From Bacilli bacterium (GTDB lineage: Bacteria; Bacillota_I; Bacilli_A; RFN20; CAG-826): 39,809 nucleotides of DNA. The position numbers and the translations under genes were made by a program. The notes under the pieces were generated by a model, which searched no databases, was not told the origin of the DNA, and saw nothing but the letters and a program-made list of their open reading frames with translations. Position 1 is the stretch's first letter. The number at the start of each line of letters is the position of its first letter. The DNA is taken from positions 1 to 39,809 of the forward strand of contig JAILIV010000085.1 of assembly GCA_024695105.1 (NCBI GenBank). Direction: 5' to 3'. This document shows positions 6,545 to 14,734 of this stretch, one piece after another.

Positions 6545-7744
6545 ATGGCACGTTACGTAGGAACGGTATCCCGAGGAATTCGGGCACCGATCGTCCGAGA
6601 AGGGGACGACATCGTTTCCTTTGTCGTCGACGCGGTCACCAAAGCTTCGCAAGACGAAGAATGGGGATTCAAAGTCCGCGACAAGGACGTCATTTGCATC
6701 ACGGAGGCGATCGTCGGCCGGGCGCAAGGCAATTACGCCACGGTGGAAGACATCGCCGCTGACGTCAAAGCCAAGACCGGCGGAGGCACGGTAGGGGTGG
6801 TGTTCCCCATCCTTAGCCGGAACCGTTTCGCAATTTGCCTGCGCGGCATTGCCAAGGGCGTAAAGAAAATCGTCCTTCAACTCTCCTATCCTTCCGACGA
6901 AGTGGGCAACCAGCTCGTAGAACAGGAAGATGTGGATGCGTTAGGTCTCAATCCGTTTAGCGATATCCTGAGCCTCGAAGAATACCGTGAGAAGTTCGGC
7001 TTCAAGACACATCGCTTCACCGGGGTGGACTACGTCGCCTATTACGAGAACCTGATCAAGGAAACCGGGGCTGACGTGGAAATCATCTTTGGCAACGATC
7101 CCCGCGCCGTCTTAAAGAAAACCGACGTGGCTATCGCCGCCGACATCCATACCGCCCCGCGCACCAAACGGATGCTGAAAGAAGCGGGCGCTTCCATTGT
7201 GCTAGGGCTAGACGACATCCTTTCCGCCCCCGTTAATGGCAGCGGCTTTAACAAAGACTACGGTCTACTCGGTTCCAATAAGGCGACCGAAGACCGTGTG
7301 AAGCTTTTCCCTCGGGATGCTTTTGGCATCGTCGAATCCATCCAAAAGCGGATGCTGGAACAATTCGGCAAACACGTGGAGGTCATGATCTACGGCGATG
7401 GTGGATTCAAAGATCCCGTCTGTGGCATTTGGGAATTCGCCGACCCCGTAGTTTCGCCCTTCTATACCGAAGGGCTCGTCGGTGTCCCCAACGAATTGAA
7501 AATCAAATACCTGGCCGACAATGACTTCAAAGGGCTGTCCGGTTCCGAATTGGACAAGGCTATTTCCAAAGCCATCGCCCAAAAGCAGGGGAGCTTGGTG
7601 GGCAACATGGCCAGCCAAGGTACCACGCCCCGCCAGCTGACGGATTTGATCGGATCGCTTTCCGACCTTACTTCTGGCAGCGGAGACAAAGGCACCCCCA
7701 TCGTCTACATCCAAGGCTATTTTGACAACTACGCCACCGAGTGA
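6545..7744 (+). CDS. Coenzyme F420-0:L-glutamate ligase-like protein (CofE family)
   Basis: A 399-aa protein resembling the CofE/FbiB ligase family, whose characterised members use GTP to add gamma-linked glutamate to F420-0. It starts MARYVGTVSRGIRAPIV and contains KDVICITEAIVGRAQGNY, AADIHTAPRTKRMLKEAG and MIYGDGGFKDPVCGIWEFAD. It is longer than archaeal CofE (about 250 aa) and resembles the long versions found in Firmicutes that are not known to make F420. No other F420 gene is in the window, so the true substrate is unknown. The ATG at 6545 follows GAGGGGGAG; the track start at 6518 has no ribosome site. A TATAAT lies at 6468-6473. guaA follows 18 nt downstream, which suggests a shared transcript with purine genes. 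Confidence 0.72.
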   Translation: MARYVGTVSRGIRAPIVREGDDIVSFVVDAVTKASQDEEWGFKVRDKDVICITEAIVGRAQGNYATVEDIAADVKAKTGGGTVGVVFPILSRNRFAICLRGIAKGVKKIVLQLSYPSDEVGNQLVEQEDVDALGLNPFSDILSLEEYREKFGFKTHRFTGVDYVAYYENLIKETGADVEIIFGNDPRAVLKKTDVAIAADIHTAPRTKRMLKEAGASIVLGLDDILSAPVNGSGFNKDYGLLGSNKATEDRVKLFPRDAFGIVESIQKRMLEQFGKHVEVMIYGDGGFKDPVCGIWEFADPVVSPFYTEGLVGVPNELKIKYLADNDFKGLSGSELDKAISKAIAQKQGSLVGNMASQGTTPRQLTDLIGSLSDLTSGSGDKGTPIVYIQGYFDNYATE

Positions 7745-7762
7745 ATCCAAGGAGGAAAACCA

Positions 7763-8743
7763 ATGGAAAACCAAATCCGCGATCCGAACATGAAACGGAT
7801 CACCACGCCTGAGCTTGCGAAAGTCTTCATCGAAAAGCAAGTCGCAAACATTCGCCGCACCGTCGGGGACAAGAAAGTTCTTCTCGCTCTCTCTGGTGGC
7901 GTGGATTCTTCCGTCGTCGCTGCCTTGTTGATCAAGGCCATTGGGCAGAATCTCGTCTGCGTCCATGTAAACCATGGGCTTCTTCGTAAGGGCGAATCCC
8001 AATCCGTCATCGACGTGTTCCAGAAGCAGTTGGGGGCCACGCTTATCTACGTGGACGCCCAAGACCGCTTCCTCGATGTCTTGGTGGGCGTGGAAGACCC
8101 CGAGCAAAAACGCAAGATCATCGGCAAGATCTTCATTGACGTTTTCGCCGAAGAGGCCGCAAAGCTTGAAGGCATCTCCTTTTTGGCCCAAGGAACCATT
8201 TATCCTGACATCACCGAATCCAAGGGAATCAAGGCCCACCATAACGTCGGAGGTTTGCCTCCTGAGTTAAACTTCGAGCTCGTTGAGCCCGTCAAGTTCT
8301 TGTACAAGGACGAAGTCCGCGTCGTGGGCGAAACACTTGGCCTGCCTCATTCCATGGTGTACCGCCAACCCTTCCCAGGGCCTGGCCTTGGGGTGCGTTG
8401 CCCGGGCGCCATTACGCGTGAGCGCCTTGAAAAAGTCCGCGAATCCGACGCCATTTTGCGCGAAGAATTCGCCAAGTGTGGGTTAGAAGGCAAAGTGTGG
8501 CAATACTTCACCATCGTCCCGCCGTTCCGTTCCACGGGCATCAAAGACGGCAAACGCACGTTTGACTACATGGTCGTCCTTCGCGCGGTGAATTCCGTCG
8601 ACGCGACCAGCGCCAGCGTGGAAGAGATTCCCTATCCCGTTTTGTTCCATATCCGCGACCGCATCTTGGCGGAAGTCCCGGGAGTCAATCGCGTGCTCGT
8701 GGATATTTCGCCGAAGCCGATCGCCACGATCGAGTGGGAGTGA
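7763..8743 (+). CDS. guaA: GMP synthase ATP-pyrophosphatase subunit without glutaminase domain
   Basis: It converts XMP to GMP using ATP and ammonia. The N-type PP-loop LALSGGVDSS (residues 41-50), the VNHGLLRKGE and QGTIYPD motifs, PFPGPGLGVR and the terminal KPIATIEWE are diagnostic of the GuaA synthetase and dimerisation domains. The usual bacterial enzyme is about 510-525 aa with an N-terminal class I glutaminase of about 190 aa. This one is 326 aa and begins directly at the ATPPase, like the archaeal two-subunit form. No glutaminase partner is found in the window, so it must use free ammonia or a distant subunit. The start has a strong AAGGAGG. xpt follows 2 nt after the stop. Confidence 0.92.
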   Translation: MENQIRDPNMKRITTPELAKVFIEKQVANIRRTVGDKKVLLALSGGVDSSVVAALLIKAIGQNLVCVHVNHGLLRKGESQSVIDVFQKQLGATLIYVDAQDRFLDVLVGVEDPEQKRKIIGKIFIDVFAEEAAKLEGISFLAQGTIYPDITESKGIKAHHNVGGLPPELNFELVEPVKFLYKDEVRVVGETLGLPHSMVYRQPFPGPGLGVRCPGAITRERLEKVRESDAILREEFAKCGLEGKVWQYFTIVPPFRSTGIKDGKRTFDYMVVLRAVNSVDATSASVEEIPYPVLFHIRDRILAEVPGVNRVLVDISPKPIATIEWE

Positions 8744-8745
8744 CC

Positions 8746-9315
8746 ATGAAAAACATCGAAGAACGTATCCTTCGCGATGGGCAGGTCATTGACAATGACA
8801 TCCTGAAGGTGGATTCCTTTTTGAACCATCAGGTGGACATCGCTTTCCTCCAAGAGTTTGCCCAAGGGGTTCGCAAGGCGTTGCCTGACGTCCGTGTGGA
8901 CAAGGTTTTGACCATCGAGACCAGTGGCATCGCCGTGGCCTATGCCCTATGTGAAGCGTTTGGCTGCCCCTCGTTGGTCTTCGCCAAAAAATCCAAGTCC
9001 AAGACCGTGGGGGATGACGTGTTCAAAACCCAGATCCATTCGTTTACCCGTGGCTTTAGCTGTGAGGTCACCGTCTCCAACAAATATCTCCGTGAAGGGG
9101 AGAACGTTTTGATCGCCGATGACTTCCTTGCCTTAGGCAATGCTTCGTTGGGGTTGCTGGATTTATGCGCCCAGGCAGGTGCCCATCCCGTCGCGGTCGC
9201 CGTGGTGATCGAAAAGCTTTTTCAAGGCGGCAGGGAAAGGATCGAAGCGAAGGGCGTCCCCGTCTTTTCGGGCGCGGGCGTTAAGGCTTTCGTGGACGGA
9301 AAACCAGCTTTCTAA
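8746..9315 (+). CDS. xpt: Xanthine phosphoribosyltransferase
   Basis: Salvages xanthine (and possibly guanine) to XMP with PRPP in the cytoplasm. The 189-aa sequence matches Xpt from MKNIEERILRDGQVIDNDILKVDSFLNHQVD onward. It has the PRPP-binding segment VLIADDFLALGNAS in place of the canonical VLIVDDFLANGQA, and FAKKSKSKTVGDD near the base site. The ATG at 8746 is 2 nt past the guaA stop; the track's GTG at 8734 overlaps guaA needlessly. Xpt makes XMP and the preceding GuaA turns it into GMP, so the pair forms a short salvage route. Confidence 0.94.
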   Translation: MKNIEERILRDGQVIDNDILKVDSFLNHQVDIAFLQEFAQGVRKALPDVRVDKVLTIETSGIAVAYALCEAFGCPSLVFAKKSKSKTVGDDVFKTQIHSFTRGFSCEVTVSNKYLREGENVLIADDFLALGNASLGLLDLCAQAGAHPVAVAVVIEKLFQGGRERIEAKGVPVFSGAGVKAFVDGKPAF

Positions 9316-9345
9316 GTGGCGAAACCGCTTACATGTAGTCGGCTA

Positions 9346-9374
9346 TTGATTCACGGAAATCGCCCGTCAATAAT
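9346..9374 (+). promoter_or_regulatory. Promoter of the riboswitch/nucleoside transporter transcript
   Basis: TTGATT and AATAAT are separated by exactly 17 nt. The predicted start near 9381 coincides with a GCCGG/CCGGC hairpin (9381-9398) that would form the very 5' end of the RNA, next to the aptamer. Confidence 0.65.
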
Positions 9375-9398
9375 CGAAATGCCGGAAGCAAAACCGGC

Positions 9399-9463
9399 AT
9401 TCGTATAATTCCCTAATTTGGTGGGCAGTCTCTACGCTAGACCGTAAATCTAGCACTACGAAT
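9399..9463 (+). promoter_or_regulatory. Purine riboswitch aptamer, guanine/hypoxanthine class
   Basis: P1 pairs ATTCGT (9399-9404) with ACGAAT (9458-9463). J1/2 is ATAATT and P2 is CCC/GGG with a 7-nt loop AATTTGG. J2/3 is TCTCTAC. P3 is GCTAGA/TCTAGC with the conserved loop CCGTAAA. J3/1 is ACT, so the base equivalent to position 74 is C, the guanine-type specificity base, rather than U (adenine). The arrangement is the standard three-way junction of the family. With the terminator downstream it should turn off the nucleoside transporter when guanine or hypoxanthine is plentiful. Confidence 0.93.
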
Positions 9464-9505
9464 CCCTTCTTTTCCTTGCATGTAAGACGGGTTTTGCAGA
9501 CAGAG

Positions 9506-9533
9506 GCTCCTATTAATAGGAGCTTGTTTTTTT
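9506..9533 (+). terminator. Riboswitch expression-platform terminator
   Basis: An 18-nt perfect palindrome GCTCCTATTAATAGGAGC is followed by TTGTTTTTTT, about 40 nt after the aptamer and just before the ribosome site of the next gene. Confidence 0.9.
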
Positions 9534-9548
9534 CAGGGAGGTAAGTAA

Positions 9549-10784
9549 ATGAAGAAACAAACACGAATTCTCCTGGCCCTATCCGCTGGGCTCATTACGT
9601 TGGGCGCGGCAGGATGTGCCGGCGTCAACGGCGCCGTCTACACCCCGGGCAACCCTGTCAAAGTCGGCCTCATCTGCGTGCACAACGACCAGTCGACGTA
9701 TGACAAGAACTTTATCGATAGCATGACCGTCGCCGCCAAGAATCTTGGCAAAAAGATCGACGGCAATCCCATTATCAAAACCGACGTCGACGAGACCAAC
9801 GACTGCTATACCGCCGCGAAAGATTTGGTGAAGCAGGGCTGCAACGTCATCTTCGCCGACTCCTTTGGCCACGAAGACTTTATGCTCAAGGCCGCCAAAG
9901 AATGGCCGAGCGTCACCTTCTGCCACGCCACCGGCACCAAAGCCAAAGTCGCTGGCGTCGCCAATTACCATAACGCCTTCGCCTCCATCTACGAAGGCCG
10001 CTACCTCGCTGGCTATGCCGCTGGCTTGGATCTCCAGCGTCGCATCGCCGCCGGCGAACTCAAAGAATCCAACTATCGTGACGGCAACGTCATCCTCGGA
10101 TACGTCGGCGCCTTCCCGTATGCGGAGGTCGTTTCGGGCTACACCTCGTGGTTCCTCGGCGTTCGCGAGGTCGTCAAAAACGTCGTCATGGATGTCACCT
10201 TCACCAGCTCTTGGTATGACTTCAACGCGGAGAAGAACGGTGCCCGCACCCTCGCCGAACGTGGCGCGGCCCTCATCTCCCAGCACGCCGACTCCATGGG
10301 AGCCCCTGGCGAATGCGCGACGATGGGCGTCCCCAACATCACCTACAATGTCCCTACCCCGGAAGTTGGCAAAACCTATCTCGGCTATTCCAAGATCGAT
10401 TGGGCCCCGTATTACGAAAACGTGGTGAACTCCATGTTCGCGGGCAATGGCATCGAAGGCGAAACCAACAACAACTGGACCGGCACCGCCGGCACCGGAT
10501 CGGTGGTCTATGACTGCGTCAACGCCCAAGACAAGATCCTTGTCGAAGGCATCAAGGCCGAACTCGTCGCCGGCACCCGCAAGGTGTTTGACTGCGCCAA
10601 GTTCACCGTCGATGGCAAGCACTTGACTTCCTATTTGGCCGACGTGGACGACGATGGCACTTTCACCGGCGAAACCGAGGCGATCGTCACCCAGGGTGGC
10701 ATCACCTTCTTCAACGAATCCGCCTATCGCAGCGCGCCGTACTTCGACATTAAGATTGACGGCATCGCCCAATTGAACAACTAA
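9549..10784 (+). CDS. BMP-family nucleoside-binding lipoprotein of an ABC importer
   Basis: A 411-aa extracytoplasmic binding lipoprotein. The signal MKKQTRILLALSAGLITLGAAGC ends in a lipobox-type Cys. The body matches the BMP/Med (PnrA-like) family, whose members bind purine and other nucleosides: VGLICVHNDQSTYDKNFIDS, NVIFADSFGHEDFMLKAAKE, YEGRYLAGYAAGL. GGAGGTAAG precedes the ATG. The gene is the first of an operon with two-domain ATPase and two permeases, and lies under a guanine-class riboswitch. Uptake of guanosine, inosine or related nucleosides is therefore the likely role; exact specificity cannot be read from sequence. Confidence 0.92.
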   Translation: MKKQTRILLALSAGLITLGAAGCAGVNGAVYTPGNPVKVGLICVHNDQSTYDKNFIDSMTVAAKNLGKKIDGNPIIKTDVDETNDCYTAAKDLVKQGCNVIFADSFGHEDFMLKAAKEWPSVTFCHATGTKAKVAGVANYHNAFASIYEGRYLAGYAAGLDLQRRIAAGELKESNYRDGNVILGYVGAFPYAEVVSGYTSWFLGVREVVKNVVMDVTFTSSWYDFNAEKNGARTLAERGAALISQHADSMGAPGECATMGVPNITYNVPTPEVGKTYLGYSKIDWAPYYENVVNSMFAGNGIEGETNNNWTGTAGTGSVVYDCVNAQDKILVEGIKAELVAGTRKVFDCAKFTVDGKHLTSYLADVDDDGTFTGETEAIVTQGGITFFNESAYRSAPYFDIKIDGIAQLNN

Positions 10785-10794
10785 TCATTCATTC

Positions 10795-10823
10795 GGGGCT
10801 GGCGTCAAACCGTCAGCCCCTTT
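10795..10823 (+). promoter_or_regulatory. Intergenic hairpin between binding protein and ATPase genes
   Basis: A 10-bp stem GGGGCTGGCG/CGTCAGCCCC (one G-T pair) with loop TCAAAC is followed by TTTCTCC and then directly by the ATG of the ATPase gene. It could be a leaky terminator or an RNA-stabilising element that gives more binding protein than ATPase. Confidence 0.6.
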
Positions 10824-10827
10824 CTCC

Positions 10828-12576
10828 ATGGACTGCATTCAACTCGAGCACATCACCAAGACCTTCGGGGACGTCATCGCCAACGACGACGTCTCTTTCG
10901 TGATTGAAAAGGGTGAAGTGCTTGCCATCCTTGGGGAAAACGGAAGTGGCAAGACCACGTTGCTGAACGTTCTCGGGGGCATTTATCGCCCCGACCATGG
11001 CAAGGTGCTTATCAACGGGGAAGAGGCCACCATCCTTTCGCCGAAGGATGCCTATTCCTATGGAATCGGGATGGTCCATCAGCATTACCAGTTGGTGGAA
11101 GCCTTCACCGCGATCGAAAACGTGGTTCTTGGATTATCCCGTAAGGAGCTTCTCGCCATTTATGACCGCTTCGAGGAAGGGCAAGAGCAACATGGGTTCC
11201 GTTGGTGCAGGCTTCGGGATTCCGCCAAACACATGCAGACGATGTGCGAACGTTATGGCTTTGCCCTCAATCCGAAGAAAACCGTCTCCGACATGTCCGT
11301 CGCGGAAAAGCAGACCTTAGAGATCGTCAAGGTGCTTTTCCGCGGGGTCGACACGTTGATTTTGGACGAACCTACGGCGGTCTTGACCCCGCAAGAGGCC
11401 GCCCACCTTTTCGATGTCATCCGCAACATGAAGCGCGATGGCAAAACCATCATCCTCATCACCCACAAGCTCAATGAGGTGAAGGAGATTTCCGATCGGG
11501 TCGTCATCATGCGCAAGGGGAAATACATCCAGACGATTCCCACCGCAGAAGCAAGCGAGAAAAGCCTTGCGGAAGCGATGGTGGGGGAATCGCTCAACTT
11601 AGACATTCCCCGTTCAGACATCCCCACCACGGGAGAGCGCCTCGAGGTACGTGGCCTAAGCGTGCGCAACCGTGAAGGACGTGCCGTGTTAAGCGATGTC
11701 TCCTTTACGCTTTATGGCAGCGAGATTTTGGGAATCGCGGGCGTCTCTGGTTCGGGACAACGTGAGTTGCTTGAGGCGATCGCCGGGCTTTGCCGCGACC
11801 GCGATGGCGACATCATCTTCCATAATCCCAAGAAAGACAAACCCGTCACCTTCTTCCATAAGAACATCAAACAAATCCGCGCCCTTGCCGCGGAGGGAAA
11901 GCTTTATTTCGAAGGCGGGAAACCTTGCGACCTCAGGCATTTCTCCAACAAAGAAATCGCCGATTTGGTGAACCAAGAGAAGATTCTGTTCTACGAAGAC
12001 GAAATCGTGGATTTTGCGACGAAAACGCCGTTAGAAATCCGCAATCTCGGCGCAAAACTCTCGTTTGTTCCCGAAGATCGTTTGGGCATGGGCTTAGTGG
12101 GGGACATGGATTTGATCGACAACGTTTTGCTGCGTAGCTACCGAAAAGGACGCGGCAAATTGCTCCACAAAGAGAAGTCGGAAGCCATCGCCCAAGAAAT
12201 CGTGACTGACCTTGAGGTGGCCACCCCCAGCCTTTCCACTCCCGTGCGCAAACTCTCGGGTGGCAACATCCAGAAGGTTTTGGTGGGCCGTGAGATCATG
12301 AGCCATCCCAAAATATTGATGGTCGCCTATCCCGTACGCGGTTTGGACATCAACGCCTCCTATACCATCTATCACTTGATCGATGAACAAAAGAAAGCCG
12401 GCACCGCCATCATGTACGTCGGCGAAGACCTCGACGCGATGCTTGGCCTTACCGACCGCATCCTGGTCCTTTGCGATGGCAAAGTCACGGGCATCGTGGA
12501 TTCCCGCGCGGTCACCAAGGAGCAAATTGGTTTGATGATGAGCGGCAAAACATATTCAGGGGAGGCGAACGCATGA
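10828..12576 (+). CDS. Nucleoside ABC transporter ATP-binding protein (two ABC domains)
   Basis: A 582-aa tandem ATPase for the BMP-type importer (NupO/YufO-like). Domain 1 has Walker A GENGSGKTT (about 36), a degenerate signature MSVAEKQ and Walker B LILDEPTAVL. Domain 2 has a degenerate Walker A GVSGSGQREL, an intact LSGGNIQK signature and LMVAYPVRGLD. The family is normally about 510 aa. The extra length is mostly an insertion of roughly 55 residues between the domain 2 P-loop and FVPEDRLG, containing HKNIKQIRALAAEGKLYFEG. No ribosome site is visible upstream; the ATG lies 7 nt after a strong hairpin stem. It overlaps the next gene by 4 nt (ATGA). Confidence 0.9.
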   Translation: MDCIQLEHITKTFGDVIANDDVSFVIEKGEVLAILGENGSGKTTLLNVLGGIYRPDHGKVLINGEEATILSPKDAYSYGIGMVHQHYQLVEAFTAIENVVLGLSRKELLAIYDRFEEGQEQHGFRWCRLRDSAKHMQTMCERYGFALNPKKTVSDMSVAEKQTLEIVKVLFRGVDTLILDEPTAVLTPQEAAHLFDVIRNMKRDGKTIILITHKLNEVKEISDRVVIMRKGKYIQTIPTAEASEKSLAEAMVGESLNLDIPRSDIPTTGERLEVRGLSVRNREGRAVLSDVSFTLYGSEILGIAGVSGSGQRELLEAIAGLCRDRDGDIIFHNPKKDKPVTFFHKNIKQIRALAAEGKLYFEGGKPCDLRHFSNKEIADLVNQEKILFYEDEIVDFATKTPLEIRNLGAKLSFVPEDRLGMGLVGDMDLIDNVLLRSYRKGRGKLLHKEKSEAIAQEIVTDLEVATPSLSTPVRKLSGGNIQKVLVGREIMSHPKILMVAYPVRGLDINASYTIYHLIDEQKKAGTAIMYVGEDLDAMLGLTDRILVLCDGKVTGIVDSRAVTKEQIGLMMSGKTYSGEANA

Positions 12577-13673
12577 GCCAAAAACGTTCCTTCCCGTTAT
12601 ACGTCACCAAACGCATTGGTTTGGCCAAGTGGAAATACTGGTTGATCCGCGTGGGTGGTATCCTGCTTGCGTTTTTGATCGCGGGCATCGTCTGCACCAT
12701 GCTTAAACCTGGCTCTTTCCTTACCTTCTATTCGGAGATGTTCCGGGGGTGCTTCGATTTTTCCGACATCACCACGGTCATCGATTTGTTGGTCACGTTC
12801 TCTATATTGCTATTGATCGCGCTAACATTGACGCCCGCGTTTAAGATGAAGTTTTGGAACATCGGCGCCGAAGGCCAAATCCTCATAGGCGCGTTGGCTG
12901 CCGCGGGCGTGGCGAAGTTCGCCCCAAGCGAGTGGCCGAACATCCTCATTCTGGTTTTCGCTTTGTTTGCCGCGCAGGTCGCCAGCGCCATCTGGTGTTT
13001 GATTCCCGGATTATTCCGTGCCTATTTCCATACGAACGAAACCTTGTTCACCTTGATGATGAACTACATCGCGGCGGTTTTGGCCTCGATGATGATTTCG
13101 GTGTGGATCCCTAACGGCTCGCAGAAATTCGGCACGTTGACCCAAGGCATTTTCCCCACGATTCTGGGGCATTCGGGAACGTTGGTCATCATCTTCACTT
13201 TGGTGATTTTCGTGGGCATGTACTTTTACATCAACCACGGCAAATCCGGATTTGAGGTGGCGGTCATCGGGGAATCGGTCGACACGGCCCGTTATGCCGG
13301 CATCAACGTCAGCCACGTCACCCTGCGCGTCATGACCGTCTCGGGGCTTTTGTTTGGGGCGATCGGATTCTTCATCGTGTGTGGCATCCATCAATCCTTT
13401 AGCCCCACCATTGTGGCGGGAAAAGGCTTCACGGGTGTCCTAATTGCCTGGCTTGGTCACTTCAATCCGTTTGAGATCGCCTTGTTCGCCTTCTTAAGCG
13501 CGGTGATGGAATGTGGCACGACCACGGCCGCGACCGCGGTCAATATCTCCGCCAGTCGTTTCACCGCCATTTGCACCGGTGCCTTCTTCTTCATCATCAT
13601 CGCCTGCGAGTTCTTCTCGCGGTACCAAGTCCATATACGCGTTAAGGAAAAAGGGGAGGTAGAGGAAGCATGA
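12573..13673 (+). CDS. Nucleoside ABC transporter permease, first subunit
   Basis: A 366-aa polytopic membrane protein of the branched-chain-amino-acid/sugar-type permease family (NupP/YufP-like), with about 8-9 hydrophobic segments. It contains MKFWNIGAEGQILIGALAAAGVA and ANYGE-like GKSGFEVAVIGESVDTARYAGINV, conserved in nucleoside permeases. It starts at ATG 12573 after GGGGAGG, overlapping the ATPase stop; the track start at 12471 would lie inside the ATPase gene. It forms a heterodimeric channel with the next gene product. Confidence 0.92.
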   Translation: MSQKRSFPLYVTKRIGLAKWKYWLIRVGGILLAFLIAGIVCTMLKPGSFLTFYSEMFRGCFDFSDITTVIDLLVTFSILLLIALTLTPAFKMKFWNIGAEGQILIGALAAAGVAKFAPSEWPNILILVFALFAAQVASAIWCLIPGLFRAYFHTNETLFTLMMNYIAAVLASMMISVWIPNGSQKFGTLTQGIFPTILGHSGTLVIIFTLVIFVGMYFYINHGKSGFEVAVIGESVDTARYAGINVSHVTLRVMTVSGLLFGAIGFFIVCGIHQSFSPTIVAGKGFTGVLIAWLGHFNPFEIALFAFLSAVMECGTTTAATAVNISASRFTAICTGAFFFIIIACEFFSRYQVHIRVKEKGEVEEA

Positions 13674-14647
13674 GCTACGTCGTTTCTTTCCTTAGCCTCG
13701 CGATCAAGTTCGCGACCGTGTTCCTTTTCGGGGCGACGGGCGAAATCGTGAACCAGAAGTCCGGCCATTTGAACATGGGCACCCCTGGCATTATGTATTT
13801 GGGCGCCTTAGGCGGCATCGTCGGCGAACGGATTTATCTCTCCTCCATTCCCGCGGATGCTCCGCTTAACCCATTGCTTATCGTGTTCATCCCCGTCGTC
13901 TTCGCGATCATCTTCGGCGCCTTAGGCGGGGCGATCTTCTCCTTCTTCACCGTTACGCTTCGTTGCAATCAAAACGTCACGGGCTTGACACTTACGACCC
14001 TTGGCGTGGGTATCGCTTGCTATTTCATTGGCAGCATCGACACTTCCCGTATGGCGGAAGCCGGTTTATTGATGCAACACGCTTTCTCGGGGTATGAGGC
14101 CGCCGGATGGTTCGGCGAGATCTTCTTATCCCAAAGCTGGTTCACCTATTTGGGTGTCGTCATCGCGATCCTCGCCGCGGTCATCCTTCGCTATACTCGC
14201 GTTGGATTGAACTTGCGGGCGGTAGGGGAGAACGCCAGCGCGGCCGACCAAGCCGGCGTCAACGTTTCGGCTTACCGTTACGTCGCCACCATCATCGGCG
14301 GTGCGATCTCGGGCATCGGCGGTGCTTTCTATGAACTTGATAACGTGAAGGGCATGTTTAACGTCGCCGATGGCATCGACGCCTTTGGCTGGCTTGCCTT
14401 GTGCATCGTCATTTTCTCTTTGTGGCGTCCGACGATCGCCATCTTCGCTTCGTTCTTCTTCGCTTGCCTTTCCGTCGCGCCGACGTTCTTCGCCCCGTAT
14501 TTGGCGGGGGCGGGATACGTCCGGTATTTGCTCATGATGGTTCCCTACGTGGCGACGATCATCGTGTTGATCGTCACTTCGGTAGTGTCGAAAAAGGACC
14601 ATGCACCCGCCTCGTTGGGGGTGCCGTATTTCAGGGAGGACCGTTAA
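13670..14647 (+). CDS. Nucleoside ABC transporter permease, second subunit
   Basis: A 325-aa membrane protein (NupQ/YufQ-like) with about eight hydrophobic segments. It has GATGEIVNQKSGHLNMGTPGIMYLGALGG near the N-terminus and the loop RVGLNLRAVGENASAADQAGVNVSAYRY, typical of the family. It overlaps the previous permease by 4 nt (ATGA), which suggests coupled translation. Together with the ATPase and the BMP lipoprotein it completes a four-gene importer. Confidence 0.92.
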   Translation: MSYVVSFLSLAIKFATVFLFGATGEIVNQKSGHLNMGTPGIMYLGALGGIVGERIYLSSIPADAPLNPLLIVFIPVVFAIIFGALGGAIFSFFTVTLRCNQNVTGLTLTTLGVGIACYFIGSIDTSRMAEAGLLMQHAFSGYEAAGWFGEIFLSQSWFTYLGVVIAILAAVILRYTRVGLNLRAVGENASAADQAGVNVSAYRYVATIIGGAISGIGGAFYELDNVKGMFNVADGIDAFGWLALCIVIFSLWRPTIAIFASFFFACLSVAPTFFAPYLAGAGYVRYLLMMVPYVATIIVLIVTSVVSKKDHAPASLGVPYFREDR

Positions 14648-14734
14648 GAGACCAGAAAAAACACGCAATGCCCACGCGTTTGGCCGAGAAACGACGTGGA
14701 TGTTCCCAATCGGATTTCTTAAAGGAGAGAAAGT

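Noticed and set aside
7265-8242. 325-aa minus-strand ORF
   Set aside because: It overlaps the CofE-like and guaA genes on the opposite strand and shows no recognisable domain.
7763-8743. GuaA as a frameshifted or truncated pseudogene
   Set aside because: The gene has a strong own ribosome site, starts exactly at the ATPPase domain and is intact to the terminal KPIATIEWE; the upstream DNA is an intact, unrelated gene.
9399-9463. Adenine or 2'-deoxyguanosine variant of the purine riboswitch
   Set aside because: The specificity base in J3/1 is C, and J2/3 keeps the usual TCTAC, so the ordinary guanine class is the simplest reading.
9579-10772. Long 397-aa minus-strand ORF
   Set aside because: It is fully antisense to the BMP-family gene and its Asp/Gly/Val-rich composition is the usual shadow of GC-rich codons; no motif or ribosome site.
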